Assembly (NCBI GenBank): GCA_951394405.1
Contig: OX596340.1
Coordinates: 1,302,001 to 1,366,000 of the forward strand
Direction: 5' to 3'
DNA length: 64,000 nucleotides
DNA from: Coprinellus micaceus
Lineage: Eukaryota; Basidiomycota; Agaricomycetes; Agaricales; Psathyrellaceae
The position numbers and the translations under genes are program-made. Shown here piece after piece: positions 38,701 to 49,662 of this stretch; position 1 is the stretch's first letter; each line of letters starts with the position of its first letter. The notes below the pieces were generated by a model. The model was not told where the DNA came from, searched no databases, and worked only from the letters and a program-made list of their open reading frames with translations.

Positions 38701-41700
38701 ATAGAGTGGCAGAGTTGATGGTGTGCATGTACTGGGCTGCAGGACCGAGTGAGCCAAGCAAGTCTTCCTCGTCTTCCTCGATCGCCCCGTCGTCGACTTG
38801 GAAAGCCTCCTCGTCAAATTCGTCATCGACCTCTTCTGCGTCCGGCTCGGCGTTCGACTTGAACTGAGCGCCGAAATCATCTCGCGTGTCATAGCACTCA
38901 TACCGCATATTGAAGTTATCGAGAAGCTCTCGTTCTCTGACCGTGAAATCGTGAGCATCGAAAGCCTGCTCCCACGTCTCGTCAGCTGACTTTAAGTCGA
39001 TACCAGTCCTCCAGGGTTTAAACAGTGTGAGCATCGCACAGCAATAATCCTCGCGGTCGCCCACATCCCTCCGAGGAAGGGAAGGACCCAGAAAGTTCGG
39101 GACAACGAAGTGCCTGCGCTCTGGGTCACACGCAACAGCGTGGCTATTGACTTGAGTATGCTCCCCTATGAACCTAAACCACCTCAGATCACTCCTTGGC
39201 TGACGAGTACTGCGTATAGGGTGTTTGATGGCACACTGGGTCCATTCGTACAAGCCCACAGACTCCAACTGTGTAGGCCTGAGCCTAAAATCGTCCGTAC
39301 TGGAGCGCGCGACGTAATAACCTCCTGAACGACCGATGACTACACGTTCGTCTGAAGACGCCTGGTACAGCAGAGGGGCTGGCTCAACCGCCTCGTCCGA
39401 TTCATCAATGTCCTCGAGAGAGTCCATGAAGCCCTTGACGTCCTCGAGAGGTACGTGTTCCTCTACTCCGGCGGTTCGGTCGACATAAATTTCATACGCG
39501 TCCGGGTCCTCCAGGTATTGGGCCGCAGACCCAGCACCTGCACTACCTGTCCGTTCGATGCCCACATCCTCGTGCCCATCAGGTGTGATGGCGTCGGACA
39601 GAGACGGTTCAGTTGTCCCAAGCATGTACGTCCACTCTCGCTGTACAAAGTTGAAGTAATTCTTCCAGTAGAAACACACAAACTGATGACTGGTGTAGTG
39701 ATCGGGATTCTGGAGGAGGTAGAGCGCTGCCATCGGAGCCCCCACCTCCATCTTCGCACCCAACGAGTTCACCACCCTCAGGATCATTTTACGTGCAGCG
39801 TGCCCAGGGGTGTCCTCCCCATCTAACAACTCCCCATTCCGGGTGAAGGTGTCATACATGGCCGTGAATATCTGGTGGGTTTTCAGCCACGCTTTAGATA
39901 TGTAGTCGGTGATATAACCGACAGTCGCCTTCACCGCAGTCCCTGACAACAAACATGTGACGTCCGTGTTACAGACGTTGAGGTAGGTGATAGCAGGAGT
40001 GACACAGTTAATCTGGGCCTCTCCCTTCTTAAGGTCTATCTGACCCGTCTTGAGATTTACCAGGGTCTCAGGGAACACAGGGCGAGGGAAACGCGCTGTG
40101 CAGACCCCATCCTTATTGATGCAGCCCTTCGTGGTGGCATGTTTCTTGGCTTTCTTCTTCTTGTCTTTTCCCTTTCGCTTGCGTTTTCCATCCTTCTTTT
40201 TGGCGCCACCATCTTTGGTTTTCGACCCGTCCCCCCCATCACGCTCTCCGACAGCGTCTGGGTCACCTTCATTGTCCTTTCGGTTGAAACACGAGTGGAC
40301 ATTCGATCGATACATAATGTCATCGGTCGTATTCCTGAAGTGTTCCCACCAAGCCCTGGTCTGCAAGCAATTATGACAGTGGCATGTTTCGACGTCCGCA
40401 CAGAACTCGGACGGTGGAGCCTCGGGCATGGTGAGAGTCGGGTCAGTATACCCAGGAGGTACACCCACACCGTTATTGACCAAGATAGTATGGATACCTC
40501 TTTCCCGCCCTTCTTGGACAACAGGGACGCGTGATGCAACCTCGTCCATGGACCCAGTCAAGAATTCACCTACAGCACAACTCTCCAAGTATTCGACGAG
40601 TTCACGCTGAAATTCCGAGTCGGCAGTCATCAACCTCTCCCGAATTATGTGGAGCGGGATCTGTCCAGCTATCCACAGCAAAAAATGAAGGTGAAGTGTC
40701 ATTCGTCCCTGTTGTTCTACAGTTCTGTAATATGCTGACGGCCTCCCAAACAGGCCTCGAGACGGTCTGTCGTCTGACCACCCACAGACATGCTTGATAA
40801 AGAGCAGCACAAGGTAGTGGAAAAATCGAGCGCACGCGACTGGGTTTCCCGTGATCAGTCTCCGACGTTCCTCGTAGCCCTTGATCTCAGGTTTTAACTC
40901 CACATCATGGGAGGCTAGGTACACACAGAGCGGGTGCTTGTTGTCTGCCGGGGAGAGTGTAACAAACCAGGCAGGTGTGTTAATAAAACTTATCAATGAC
41001 CATATCTCGTTCCGCTGAAACTTCTTTGTTGCCATAGACCCGTTTACGAAGCTTCCGACGTAGTCAATCTGGTCGAATACTTTGTAACCTTTCTTTTCTT
41101 CGGGGGTTTGGGGTATGAATCTACCACCATTTTTGAGTCGCTCGCCTATTAACCGGAACACCCCAGGATTTAGATCGCGCACGAGGTCCACAATACTCGC
41201 GAAGTTGTTACGCTTGGCCATGAGGAAGCTTCCGTGGGAGCTCTTCTTTATCGTCTGATGATTGAATGCCACGATGAGGAAGCCTGCGTCCTCCTGAAAA
41301 CGTTTGTCATGGTGCATGAGCAACCATCTCAGATGGTTCTCCTCTGACAGCGTACCGGAATGGAAGTCCTGGCCCATGCCGCCGTACCCATACGGGAACA
41401 GCCACGGGAACATCTGAGGGTAAAGACTGGGATTGTTATACATCGATTGTGGGTTCGCATCATGACCCACAGCCAAAAAATCACCCCCATTTTTCAGGTA
41501 TTGCAGGGCAGAAGCCTTTCGTTGTGAAGTGGTCATCGTTCCATAGCGCTCCGCTGTAAGCCCGTGAACAGTGTATGGACAAGGACCATTCTCGGTGCCC
41601 TCCTCGAGCTCTGCATCGAAGACGCTCTTTGCGGATGCCGATACGTTTCCGTCACCAGCAGGAGTCGAGTTGTGCAGGACGCCTACAGGTACGCCCTCGA

Positions 41701-43381
41701 GTGGATATGTGTTCAATGCTCTGTAATCGATTTCCAGGTCGCTATAATCCTTGTGGTTGAGCTTGAGCCACTGGAGGGCTTTCCGAACAACCTTTCGTCG
41801 AACGAGCACCGGACTCCTTTTAAAATCGGCTTCTGTCGGAGGGTTCACTCCCGTGAACACCACCGCGAGTACTTCATCAATATCTTCCTGTCCTACTGGA
41901 AGTCTGTTGTATATCTTCGCGGAGGGATGTTCAAACGCGATTACATTTGCGACCATCTTTGCATGCCCACTAGACACTCGCACTACACACCGGTTGTATC
42001 GAACTCGAGAGATCAGTACACGCTCTGCCAAAGTCAAGTCCTTCAAGCAATCGGGGACCTCCCCGAGCCAGAGGAAGTTGGCCAACGCCATCTTTGGGCG
42101 ACGAGACTGCTTCAGACTGTCGCAACACGAAGGGCAGATACCGGAAAGTCGAGCATCGAGCACAGGACCAGGGACATCCCTGCGGACATCCTTCCCGCTC
42201 CTGCGCTCGCAGCGCGTGGCCCCAGCCTCTTCGATCACCGATAGGTCATAGTCAGCCTCATGGAAGGACATGAGGGAAGAACGTGCAGATGTCTGGCCGC
42301 ACACCCTACATCCGTCCTCCTCGACAGCTCCTGGAGAAAGGTCGGCGCAATACGCCCGCACGGCGGCTGTGACATCGTGCATCATGGTCGGGCGTGGAGG
42401 ATACTTCTCGCCATGGGAAGGAACGAAAGCCTCCCAGGACAACGGTTCAGCGTCCCCCTCTTCCACCCATGCTGCCTTAGCTACCCGAGGTGCCCTTGCT
42501 TTTTCCATCGCAGTAAACACGACGTGTAAGTCAGGACAACCCACACACTCATGAGTGACCAGCGCGCTCACACATCGATCACGGGCCCATTTTGAGGGGA
42601 GTATCAAGCCGTGGTGTAGAGCGAGAGACCGTACGCCGGGGACAGTGAGGCGGGCTGCCCATAGACTCAGGGAAATGTTACTGACACATACGTCATTGGG
42701 CGCCAACAGACCCTCAAGATCATCTCGATGGACAGACTTAATCTTGAATCCGAGAGCGACGTCGGGGGTAAATCCAGGCCCTACGTAGGTGCGTAGATCA
42801 TCCACCGAGAACTGCCTATTCATGACGAGGAACTCAGGCGACTCGACATCGACCGTGCCAGACCTAGAAATATCCAGCATTGGCTTCAGAACTGCGAACG
42901 TGTTTTCACAAGTCCCGGGCATACACCGGTGATCCTGTAGCTTAGCCAGTAATATTGCGCGGACGTCTCGCGAGACGAAAGATATATGATGCACGGTACA
43001 TGCATCCTGCAAAGAAAGAACGTTCATTCTCTGTATCACCACGTCAAGTGGGATTTTAACGACCGCGCAGCCATGGTGTCGCTCAGTCCGCAAGTCGACT
43101 CTTTCGAGAGGGACGTAATCCACTAGTTTGTATTGGGCATGGCGTAAGTCGACGGGGAGGCCGTCGTCTCCCTGGTAGCCCTGAAGCTCGTGCGAATTAA
43201 AGTTTTGACTATACGCCCCTCCGCCGAACAGGTGCAGCACTGACGGCAGGGGGAATAACTTTTCGTACGCGAACCCCATCGTAGTGGTGGTCCGAACAAT
43301 AGACGCCGCCATTGAAGCGGAAGAAGCAACAATATCACTCATGTACGGGGGGGGCGAGGATGAAGGTGACTCCATCTTCAA
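35711..43381 (-). CDS. Helitron-like Rep (HUH) / Pif1 helicase / cysteine-protease-like fusion protein
   Basis: A single intron-free ORF of 2,556 residues. The N-terminal third has Cys pairs (CRVCGQTS; GICPSCCDSL) like the DUF6570 region found in Helitron proteins. The Helitron-like N domain follows (YPQMFPWLFPYGYGGMGQ). The Rep nuclease shows an HUH motif in RMTLHLHFLLW near residue 895 and paired tyrosines in VGYITDYISK near 1155. A Lys-rich acidic linker lies between them. The Pif1-type helicase starts near 1700 (LGGMGGTGKST; MGPTGTSAAL; YILIDEMSMLC). A C-terminal domain has CAFDAWMYVLHWLW near 2290 and GHFTARV followed by YMHDGM near 2490, resembling the Cys and His boxes of USP-type peptidases. 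All key nuclease and helicase residues seen are intact. Known Helitron Reps nick and replicate the element as single strands. Start is the first ATG, with another two codons on. Confidence 0.9.
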   Translation of the reverse strand: MKMESPSSSPPPYMSDIVASSASMAASIVRTTTTMGFAYEKLFPLPSVLHLFGGGAYSQNFNSHELQGYQGDDGLPVDLRHAQYKLVDYVPLERVDLRTERHHGCAVVKIPLDVVIQRMNVLSLQDACTVHHISFVSRDVRAILLAKLQDHRCMPGTCENTFAVLKPMLDISRSGTVDVESPEFLVMNRQFSVDDLRTYVGPGFTPDVALGFKIKSVHRDDLEGLLAPNDVCVSNISLSLWAARLTVPGVRSLALHHGLILPSKWARDRCVSALVTHECVGCPDLHVVFTAMEKARAPRVAKAAWVEEGDAEPLSWEAFVPSHGEKYPPRPTMMHDVTAAVRAYCADLSPGAVEEDGCRVCGQTSARSSLMSFHEADYDLSVIEEAGATRCERRSGKDVRRDVPGPVLDARLSGICPSCCDSLKQSRRPKMALANFLWLGEVPDCLKDLTLAERVLISRVRYNRCVVRVSSGHAKMVANVIAFEHPSAKIYNRLPVGQEDIDEVLAVVFTGVNPPTEADFKRSPVLVRRKVVRKALQWLKLNHKDYSDLEIDYRALNTYPLEGVPVGVLHNSTPAGDGNVSASAKSVFDAELEEGTENGPCPYTVHGLTAERYGTMTTSQRKASALQYLKNGGDFLAVGHDANPQSMYNNPSLYPQMFPWLFPYGYGGMGQDFHSGTLSEENHLRWLLMHHDKRFQEDAGFLIVAFNHQTIKKSSHGSFLMAKRNNFASIVDLVRDLNPGVFRLIGERLKNGGRFIPQTPEEKKGYKVFDQIDYVGSFVNGSMATKKFQRNEIWSLISFINTPAWFVTLSPADNKHPLCVYLASHDVELKPEIKGYEERRRLITGNPVACARFFHYLVLLFIKHVCGWSDDRPSRGLFGRPSAYYRTVEQQGRMTLHLHFLLWIAGQIPLHIIRERLMTADSEFQRELVEYLESCAVGEFLTGSMDEVASRVPVVQEGRERGIHTILVNNGVGVPPGYTDPTLTMPEAPPSEFCADVETCHCHNCLQTRAWWEHFRNTTDDIMYRSNVHSCFNRKDNEGDPDAVGERDGGDGSKTKDGGAKKKDGKRKRKGKDKKKKAKKHATTKGCINKDGVCTARFPRPVFPETLVNLKTGQIDLKKGEAQINCVTPAITYLNVCNTDVTCLLSGTAVKATVGYITDYISKAWLKTHQIFTAMYDTFTRNGELLDGEDTPGHAARKMILRVVNSLGAKMEVGAPMAALYLLQNPDHYTSHQFVCFYWKNYFNFVQREWTYMLGTTEPSLSDAITPDGHEDVGIERTGSAGAGSAAQYLEDPDAYEIYVDRTAGVEEHVPLEDVKGFMDSLEDIDESDEAVEPAPLLYQASSDERVVIGRSGGYYVARSSTDDFRLRPTQLESVGLYEWTQCAIKHPIRSTRQPRSDLRWFRFIGEHTQVNSHAVACDPERRHFVVPNFLGPSLPRRDVGDREDYCCAMLTLFKPWRTGIDLKSADETWEQAFDAHDFTVRERELLDNFNMRYECYDTRDDFGAQFKSNAEPDAEEVDDEFDEEAFQVDDGAIEEDEEDLLGSLGPAAQYMHTINSATLFSLKSAGWRAATAITEGARKALALPRLVLDTSMRSSNWDNIVAVEKLRFWKRKMSVMKNTPDINPQDPEPTGHLKNDAYIVPCSYLSKDFVPDRPEWSVVMADVIKDFSLNEGQEKAFRIIANHACTIGPDQLLMHLGGMGGTGKSTVIRALVSFFHRRKEPYRFVLMGPTGTSAALIGGSTFHSFLSLNNGASSKRTSLSALEEVKERLTGVDYILIDEMSMLCCRTLCAISARCCESTGVFEKPFGGLNVILAGDFAQLPPATGYPMYSRNVALRQSPRQSIAEQENTIGKTIWLQFTTVVILTENMRQIGNSPEELKFCEALIRLRYHDCTDEDIALFRSRMAGKNGLSVDADGFKNVSVITARNRDKDLINSSNSTRFASEVGEEIQHFYSIDKLSNAEPQRRNKRSKAKRVYSTARKIMKTMQTGLWTQPPCTSDQIAGRLSLCQGMPVLIQYNVATDLCITRGQEARVVAWSSVNVPKYPDRKCLDVLYVELIRPPHNVKLPNLPKNVVPLTRMPQPAKARLPNDEYVVLSRSQVPVLQNFSMTDYSSQGKTRDFNVVDLTECRSFQAAYTCLSRGVSLARTLIMRQFDDNKLRGELDGALRQEYRELDYLSTLTDLRYQSVVPPAIMQPTRWGTIDRYRRWQKSARLSEAVAPPLNNPLPAGYRPPPHDVKVESETLASQRKRKADQDAETIAPLKKRRVTRPVTSASWVSPSGPIWDSRDHSCAFDAWMYVLHWLWVTERSWAVRVLSPLSDYMTTLVDAFDAMGDEDPGIELSAVRDALRLGMRETHPGEYVEGTAGVDILTLTRHLLGRPVRSGPANAECGSCNVQVCIPEFSHALLQPFNVLEDDIMSIQHAVDERLRRAVPCPECTRSASLVHPFTEILTFQLVGVDDILLSSRIDCGVWGTYRLAGVIYFQRGHFTARVITMDNKVYMHDGMEGPYSEFEGILDMTFPPEDLLLNRGSMASIAVYTRSSVRRIGVRRPTRGSP

Positions 43382-43446
43382 CCCACCGGACGAACGAGGA
43401 GCGAGGATAAGGAGAAGGAGGGCCTAAAAACATCAAAGAAGGAAGG

Positions 43447-43454
43447 CTTATATA
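43447..43454 (-). promoter_or_regulatory. Putative TATA box of the Rep/helicase gene
   Basis: TATATAAG on the minus strand about 66 nt upstream of the ATG at 43381. The spacing suits a short 5' leader. Confidence 0.5.
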
Positions 43455-43823
43455 ATGGCTTTGGTCCCCATCTGGATCTCATCAGTGCTCAAGCGCTCAA
43501 AGTTCGTTCACCTTGCAACAGTAAGCGAAACGATTACAACGCACACGAGCAGTAAAATTTCAAGGGTTCAATATATTCTGATCATGTACAGCCTAATCAC
43601 AACATACGCAGAGGCATTGAAGGCAGGCCGGCTGCAACTCTACGGTCAGAAGTCATGGGATGGAGGAACTAGTAGACAGGCGTGCACTGAAAGAATACGA
43701 GTCGGGTCCGGTCGACGAGAAAGAAAGGAACACCAGGCTCTCAGGGATCCAGCCCTGCGCGAAAGTAAACAACATGGGTCACGCCAGGCGACGTGGAGAA
43801 GAGAATGATTAAAGCGAGGGGGG

Positions 43824-46800
43824 CTAAGTGTCTGTCGGTGTACCCATCAAGAGAACCCACTGGATGTTGCAACCAACGGTCCAATTGCCCGAAGAGGCCC
43901 TGTATATCGTCATGGTGTAACCGACGCCTGCGAACGACCCGTAAGGGATCTCACCACGGAACAGGGGAAGGCGCTCGAGATGGTGAAGGTCGGTGTCGAA
44001 GTCGAAGGAATCAACGCGACGCGCGTCGTAGACAGGAACTAGAAAATGTGGGGGTTAGGAAGGACGACAATGGACAACAACAGCACGCACCTGTAACATC
44101 ATTGGGAAGCGAGAAATTGTCAGCGAGGACGTGATTTCCCGAGGAACCCGAGCTTCGTGCTTTGAACATCTTCTGAGGGGAGGTCCTCAATGATCGAGAC
44201 TGTTGCGATGAACCTGAATTGAATGTTAGTGAAGGAAGAAATACGAGAAAACGAAACACACCCTGAGACGAATTCGCAGCGCCGGACGCAGGGGAGGCTG
44301 AGGCCCGAGTGGAGATCTGCAAGGCGTCCCGGGCAAACTGTGCGTGAATCTGAGGAAGACCAGTGATCTCGCGTAGGAAGGCTTCGAAGTACTCCCACTC
44401 CTGGGAGTGGAAGATAAGCCTGAGGAATCGTTGGCGAAGACCGGTGGTACTGGGGGCAACGAGTTGTGAAAATTCGACGAATCCAGTGGAGAAGGCAAGG
44501 AGCGGGGTCGCGGGAGGGCCACCCAAGTAGACGTTGAAACGATTTGTAGCCGGAGGGGTAGGACGCAGGGCGACAATGAGGGGAGATGTGCGGCTAGGAT
44601 TACAGATGTGCTTGCTCTTGCGGAATATAAGGGCGGAGTATGACACCCTGAACAGAAACAAAGTCAGCCTCGCAACAAAGAGGACCGGGGTACACCACAC
44701 CTTTTCTTCATATTGGGGCACTGTTCCTCCCAACCGGAATAGCTTGCCAACCCTATACCTGTTGCCGTCGTCCAGGGAAGGACTCGACCCGCGCTAGGGA
44801 CTTGTCAACAACGGATCGTTATAGGAAGGGGAACCGAACGCACCGCATGTTCACGTTCTCTGAGTAAGAGTCGGCGAGCTGAGGATCCATGATAGAAGGA
44901 TCCCTGACCTCATCATGATCGGGCAGCACCGTGCACCTGAATTCGAGGGTGAGGTCTTCGTGGGTGACTTCAGGGGGGGTGGGGAGCGAAGGGGGGGGAG
45001 GTCGAGGGGGGGACTGTCCCGACCGACGAGCCTGGGCAGCATGGCGATGACCCAAGGCAGCGACGCTGATGAGACCTCGAGACGTTACTGGGGGGGATTT
45101 GGGACGTTTGACGTTTGGGTTCGACTCCCCAACACGACTAGACTCGCCGACACGGTTCGAGGGTGCCAACAAGCTGAGACGACGAGCTTCCCTGCGAGAG
45201 GTCAGGGGGATGACGAATCAATACGAGAAGTAGGACCTACCTGAGATTGGCCAGTTCGTGAGCAGAAAGGCCCCTAAAAGCGGCGTCAGTATGAAGGGGA
45301 GACACCCAATGGCATCACCACTCACTCTTCGTCTGTGTGTATATCCTCCGTCTTGGGTTGGTCAACGGCGGGAGTGATAGAACGCGCTCTCTCCTTGCCC
45401 TTCGACTTCCCCTTGCCTTTGCCGATGGAGGGCGACTGCAAAGAATCATCCAAGAAGACGTCGTGCTCATCCCGCTCCATCTTGACGCCTGAATTGCGTG
45501 AGGTTGGGCGTGGGACGTCGCTTCTGGGAAGGGAGGGATGGGGAGCAGGGGAACGACCCTGATCTTTGTAAGGGTTGCGCCGGGAGGACCTGCTGACAAT
45601 CAAGTATCAATGAAGAAAAGAATATTGGAGGAGCACGGACAACGCACCTGGGGCCCTTGTTAACCTTCTCCTCCTCCGATCCATAGCCATACGGCTGACC
45701 AGAGTCGTCGCTGTTGACACAAGGAGTCTATGAGATAGTCGTGTGAGGAGAAGACGGGTTCATACATGAATGGGTCTTCGAGGTCGTACTCGTCAGCATC
45801 GAGCTCGCGCTCACGCGTGTAGCGAACGGTGCGCCCATCGTCGTCCTCTTCCATCGCTTCGTCGTCTACGTACCCAAGGGGCGAGGTCTCACGCTTAACG
45901 AACCTTGAACGATAGGAACCGCGGGAAGGGGTTTCGTCGTCGAAGAAGTCGGGAGGAGGTGTGAACCGTTTTTTCAGCGTAGTGAGGTAGGCTTCGTCTC
46001 GAGGCACCGCATCTTCTTCGAGGGAGTTGAGAGATAGCTTAGCTGCAGCACGCTTTTTTTTGGCCTCCTTCATCGAGCGCAGGATCTCCTGGAGCGTAGG
46101 AAGGTCATCGTCCAACAAGAGGGTAAGGGTTTCGGGCAACTGCACGGTGCGCCGGGCCTTCTTGGCGGGACTGTAGCCGGGCAGACAGAGGTCAGCAAGA
46201 GGTCGAGGAGAAACTGTGAGGACGTACAGCGGAGAAGGCGAATCACGACGTCCCCCTGCCCCAGTCGCCCTCTCTCTCTTAGTGGGAGAAGGAGTGTTGA
46301 CAGGATCGGAAGCGGGGGGGTGCCCTTCATCCTCGTCGTCAGAGGTGTGGACGACAGGGGAAGACTTGGGCTTTTTGGGCTTGGGACGAGGCTTGGGGCT
46401 AATATCGACGGTCAGCAGAAGAGACATTCAACGAGACGATGTGCTCACCGTTCCCCGGGGGTACGAGGAGACGCCTCGTAGCGCCTATCGTCCGCAACGC
46501 TAACCCTGCAGTCGAGCAGCGTCAATCGATGGTGGGGAAGTCAGAAGGAAGAGCGACTCACTTCGACGCACGAGTGGCTGGCGGGGACAGATCACGCGAG
46601 GCCTGGACCGAGCCCACGGTGGACCGGACCGAACAGCCTCTATACAAAGAGTCGTCAGGTCGTATGTCCCACGGAGGTCCACTTCTGCATAGAATAGTTA
46701 GGCGATGGGAGAGAAGTGGGAATAGGAAACTGTGTACGTACCCGATAGGATCGTCATCGGAGGATATCTCCAAGACTTCCTTGTCCCGTTCGCTGAGGAG

Positions 46801-47099
46801 AAGGGTCATTTCACCGAATCAAGGAAGGGGCACGGAGAAAGAACATACGCAGGATGGGAGCGGGCGCCTCCGCGGTTGCGGTAGGCTTGTTCGATGTGAC
46901 GACGTTTTTGAGTGTTGGACTCCGGGACCATTCTGGCGACTTCACGACGACGAGAGGTACCGTCGTCGGAGCGATAGCCATCCCCCTCCCCAGAAGACCT
47001 AAAGTGGGACGGGAGATCAATACATGCAGGGAGCAACAAGACAGAGGGATCATCTCACTTGGAAGGGGAGTTTTCAGAGTTGTTGCGATCTGCGGGCAT
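43824..47099 (-). CDS. Hypothetical multi-exon SP-rich nuclear-type protein of the giant element
   Basis: A series of about ten or more minus-strand exons with short GT-AG introns. The start is MPADRNNSENSPSK. Then come basic and acidic blocks (KPRPKPKKPKSSP; VVHTSDDEDEG; SPAKKARRTVQLPE; VFLDDSLQSPS; GKGKGKSKGKERARS) that look disordered and nuclear. The C-terminal part is more ordered: KSKHICNPSRTSPLIVALRP, NRFNVYLGGPPATPLL, RFLRLIFHSQEWEYFEAFLR, and the end GEIPYGSFAGVGYTMTIYRA and NIQWVLLMGTPTDT. I do not recognise the family. Exon borders were only partly resolved, so the outer limits are firmer than the internal structure. A DNA- or chromatin-associated role is a guess from composition. 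Confidence 0.55.
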
Positions 47100-48378
47100 T
47101 TCGTAACAAGGGTAGGTTGAGTGGTATGAATGAGCGAGGTTGAGAGCTTGATCGACGTTGAAGGCGGCGAAAAAACGGTGGAAAGCGACGACGTTCGAGG
47201 TACGCGGTTTCCGGTCTAGGACAAAGAATATCGGACGAGGTCCACCAAGGTACATATAGGTCACGTCAATGAAAATAATTTTAATGGTTCGCATGGAACA
47301 CACAAGAGGGTGACAGGCCGAATTCAGAAGACTGAATTGAGTCGCTGCGGCCGTTAAGGATGCCGAGGGGGTACCTATGGAATGACGCCTTTCGGAGAGT
47401 GTATTCCGACAGAAACGGTCATTGCATACCCGACGATAGTGTTCTAACCACCCCAGAATGCATGGGCGAATCCGACATTAGCACCCTATTTCAGCGGACC
47501 AGGGCGAGGATGTAACGCAGATCATCGCCACATTAAGCGCCGAGAGCTGGCGAAAACGGGACAGCACCCGATCGCAAGAGCGGAAGCTCGTGTATGAGCA
47601 AAGAGGAACTGGCTAGTACTTGAAGGGACGATACAAACAAGAAACATAGAACTAGAGGGCGAGGGCGCCATTGAACAAAGCACCAGGTTTTCGGCTTGTG
47701 TCACGAGTGCCAAGCGGGCATGTGTCCATTCCGGATGTTCCAGTGTCCCTGAAGCGAACCCCGGAGGAGATGTCGGCTCCACAAACGGGTGCACCTGCCC
47801 CTCCGAAAATGCCACACTTTAACCCTCTCACGCGATTTACCGGCAGACTTCGGTGGAAAGGAATCCCAATTCACACCCACCGTACCTGGTAAGCAGTTCG
47901 CGTTAAGGCGCCTATCCATAATCTAATGTGACTGCACCCGTAGCTGGGCGCTTATCCATCAAGTAACTCCAGGGAGGCCACGAAGCGGTTCGTCTATAAA
48001 TAATACAGTGACAGAACGGAACGGGCAAGAATAGACCAGGTCCGATCAGGTAAGCCTAACGTTAGGGTTGCACCCACGTTGCACCACGAGCCTAGCCCAA
48101 CGACCACATGATGCACTCCTCCTCCATGACAATTCAATATGCCCGACTGACAATCCGCTTGAGGGCACAGTCAACCGCTGAAACCCAGGCCGAAGGGGGG
48201 ATGGGCGGATAGAAAACGAGGGTCATAATTGAGGGCGGATGAACGAGTGAGTCATCTGCATTGACATCGATGACCGGTCATCGAGGATTGTGGTTGAACC
48301 ATTGCCCGACTCCAGGGACGAAGAAAACTCGAGCAAGTCCATACTGCCTTACCCGCCATTGACCGACCGACCGACAGC
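47100..48378. other. Non-coding stretch inside giant element
   Basis: Between the divergent starts of the 43.8-47.1 kb and 48.4 kb genes. A TATAAATA box at 47995-48002 faces the downstream gene, about 375 nt before its ATG. Short open frames exist, but none is supported by splice structure or similarity. Confidence 0.5.
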
Positions 48379-49501
48379 ATGCACTGGTTATATGAGAAGG
48401 ACGAGGCTAGTGAGTACGCCGATGATTACGAAGAGTTATCGGGGCTGACTGTGTCACAGAGCAGTGGATCCATGCAAACGCAGAGCGAGAATCGCAAGGC
48501 GGGGCTGCGAATGAGCGTTTGCGACATCTGGAAGTGAGCGAGCATAACAATCAACTGAGAATACATCTAACTTCTGATGCAGTCATCCGAGTGCAGAGTC
48601 GAATGGTACACTGAACCCCGATGCTACCGAATTGTTACGGTTGGAGACATGTCGGAGGCGACGTTCAAGGTCACGGGCGTCGTCTGCTCTCTGACATTAC
48701 CTCCAGTTACTCGTCCGTTGTGAGTTCGTCTTCCAGGCGATGGCCTCTCGAACCGTCCGCTGAATTATCAAACCAGACGCAGCAAGAATCCTAAACATGT
48801 CAGGTACCTGAGGCAGTTCGTTCGTCTTACTGGGTTTGGGGCGGACAGCTTCGGCGAGTTGGAGGGCAGGCTGGCAGAAGTGCATGCGCTGTTTCAGGCT
48901 GCATTGGGTCAGGGGGCCGTCTTGCAGATGGCCTCGGCGCAGTACGAGGGACAGTTCGCCATCGACATACACGCCCGCTACCTCACGGAACGGAAGACCG
49001 TCCCTGGGCTCCCGCACATCCCCTTTTCTGCTGACGTCGATCCCCGCCACATACTGGAAGACGCCCGTGACGTCCACTTCATTCGGACGGAAGATAATGT
49101 TGTGCAATACTCGCTCAAGACAGAAGGGACGAATGGAACCGCGAGGTGAGCGATGTCTGGCGAATGCAGACGACGCAGACTCATTCCCACCTTAGCTACT
49201 CTCCCACCGAACCAAAGAACTTCAGAGACGGCGACGTTGTCGAGGCAACAGTCACCTTCATTGCATATTCGTCTGGTGAAAAAGAGTATCGGATCGTTAC
49301 GACGCTCAGGGCGTTAACATTGGTCTCATCCCAATTTCGCGAGGTGTGTTGATCCTAGCTGTCTGGAATCAATGGCCTGACATTCGTGCACAGGCAGCAG
49401 ACGCGAAGAGAAAGAAGCACAACGACAGCCTTCGCAGGCCGAAATCTCCGCCTCAACCCCGACCACAACCGCAACCCAGCCGGACCCTGCGCGGAGGATA
49501 A
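48379..49501 (+). CDS. Hypothetical element-encoded protein
   Basis: Starts MHWLYEKDEA, followed by several short exons. The clearest part is one exon (about 48805-49146) reading YLRQFVRLTGFGADSFGELE, LFQAALGQGAVLQMASAQYE and HILEDARDVHFIRTEDN. It splices (ACC GCG AG | C TAC) to SYSPTEPKNFRDGDVVEATV and TFIAYSSGEKEYRIVTTLRA. A final exon gives a basic Pro-rich tail ending RTLRGG. The 5' exons between 48.41 and 48.8 kb are ambiguous because two frames remain possible. Predicted soluble and mostly ordered in the middle. No function assigned. Confidence 0.55.
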
Positions 49502-49662
49502 CGAGGATATAGAAGACGGGCGTGCTGGAAATGCAATGTGTACATAATGTAGTACCTCTGAATCGACTAGAGCTTGGGAGACTACGGCGAAGGGTGACGC
49601 AATAATTTAGTGAACACTACGATCTGCTCAAACTGACAGGCGTACACATACAAAGCTACGTA

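Noticed and set aside
35711..43381. Treating the Rep/Pif1 gene as part of a canonical Helitron with its own ends inside the larger element
   Set aside because: I did not find a convincing 5' TC start and 3' CTRR end with hairpin near 35.5 or 43.5 kb, while the outer inverted ends at 33.7 and 56.6 kb explain the insertion. A nested Helitron cannot be excluded.
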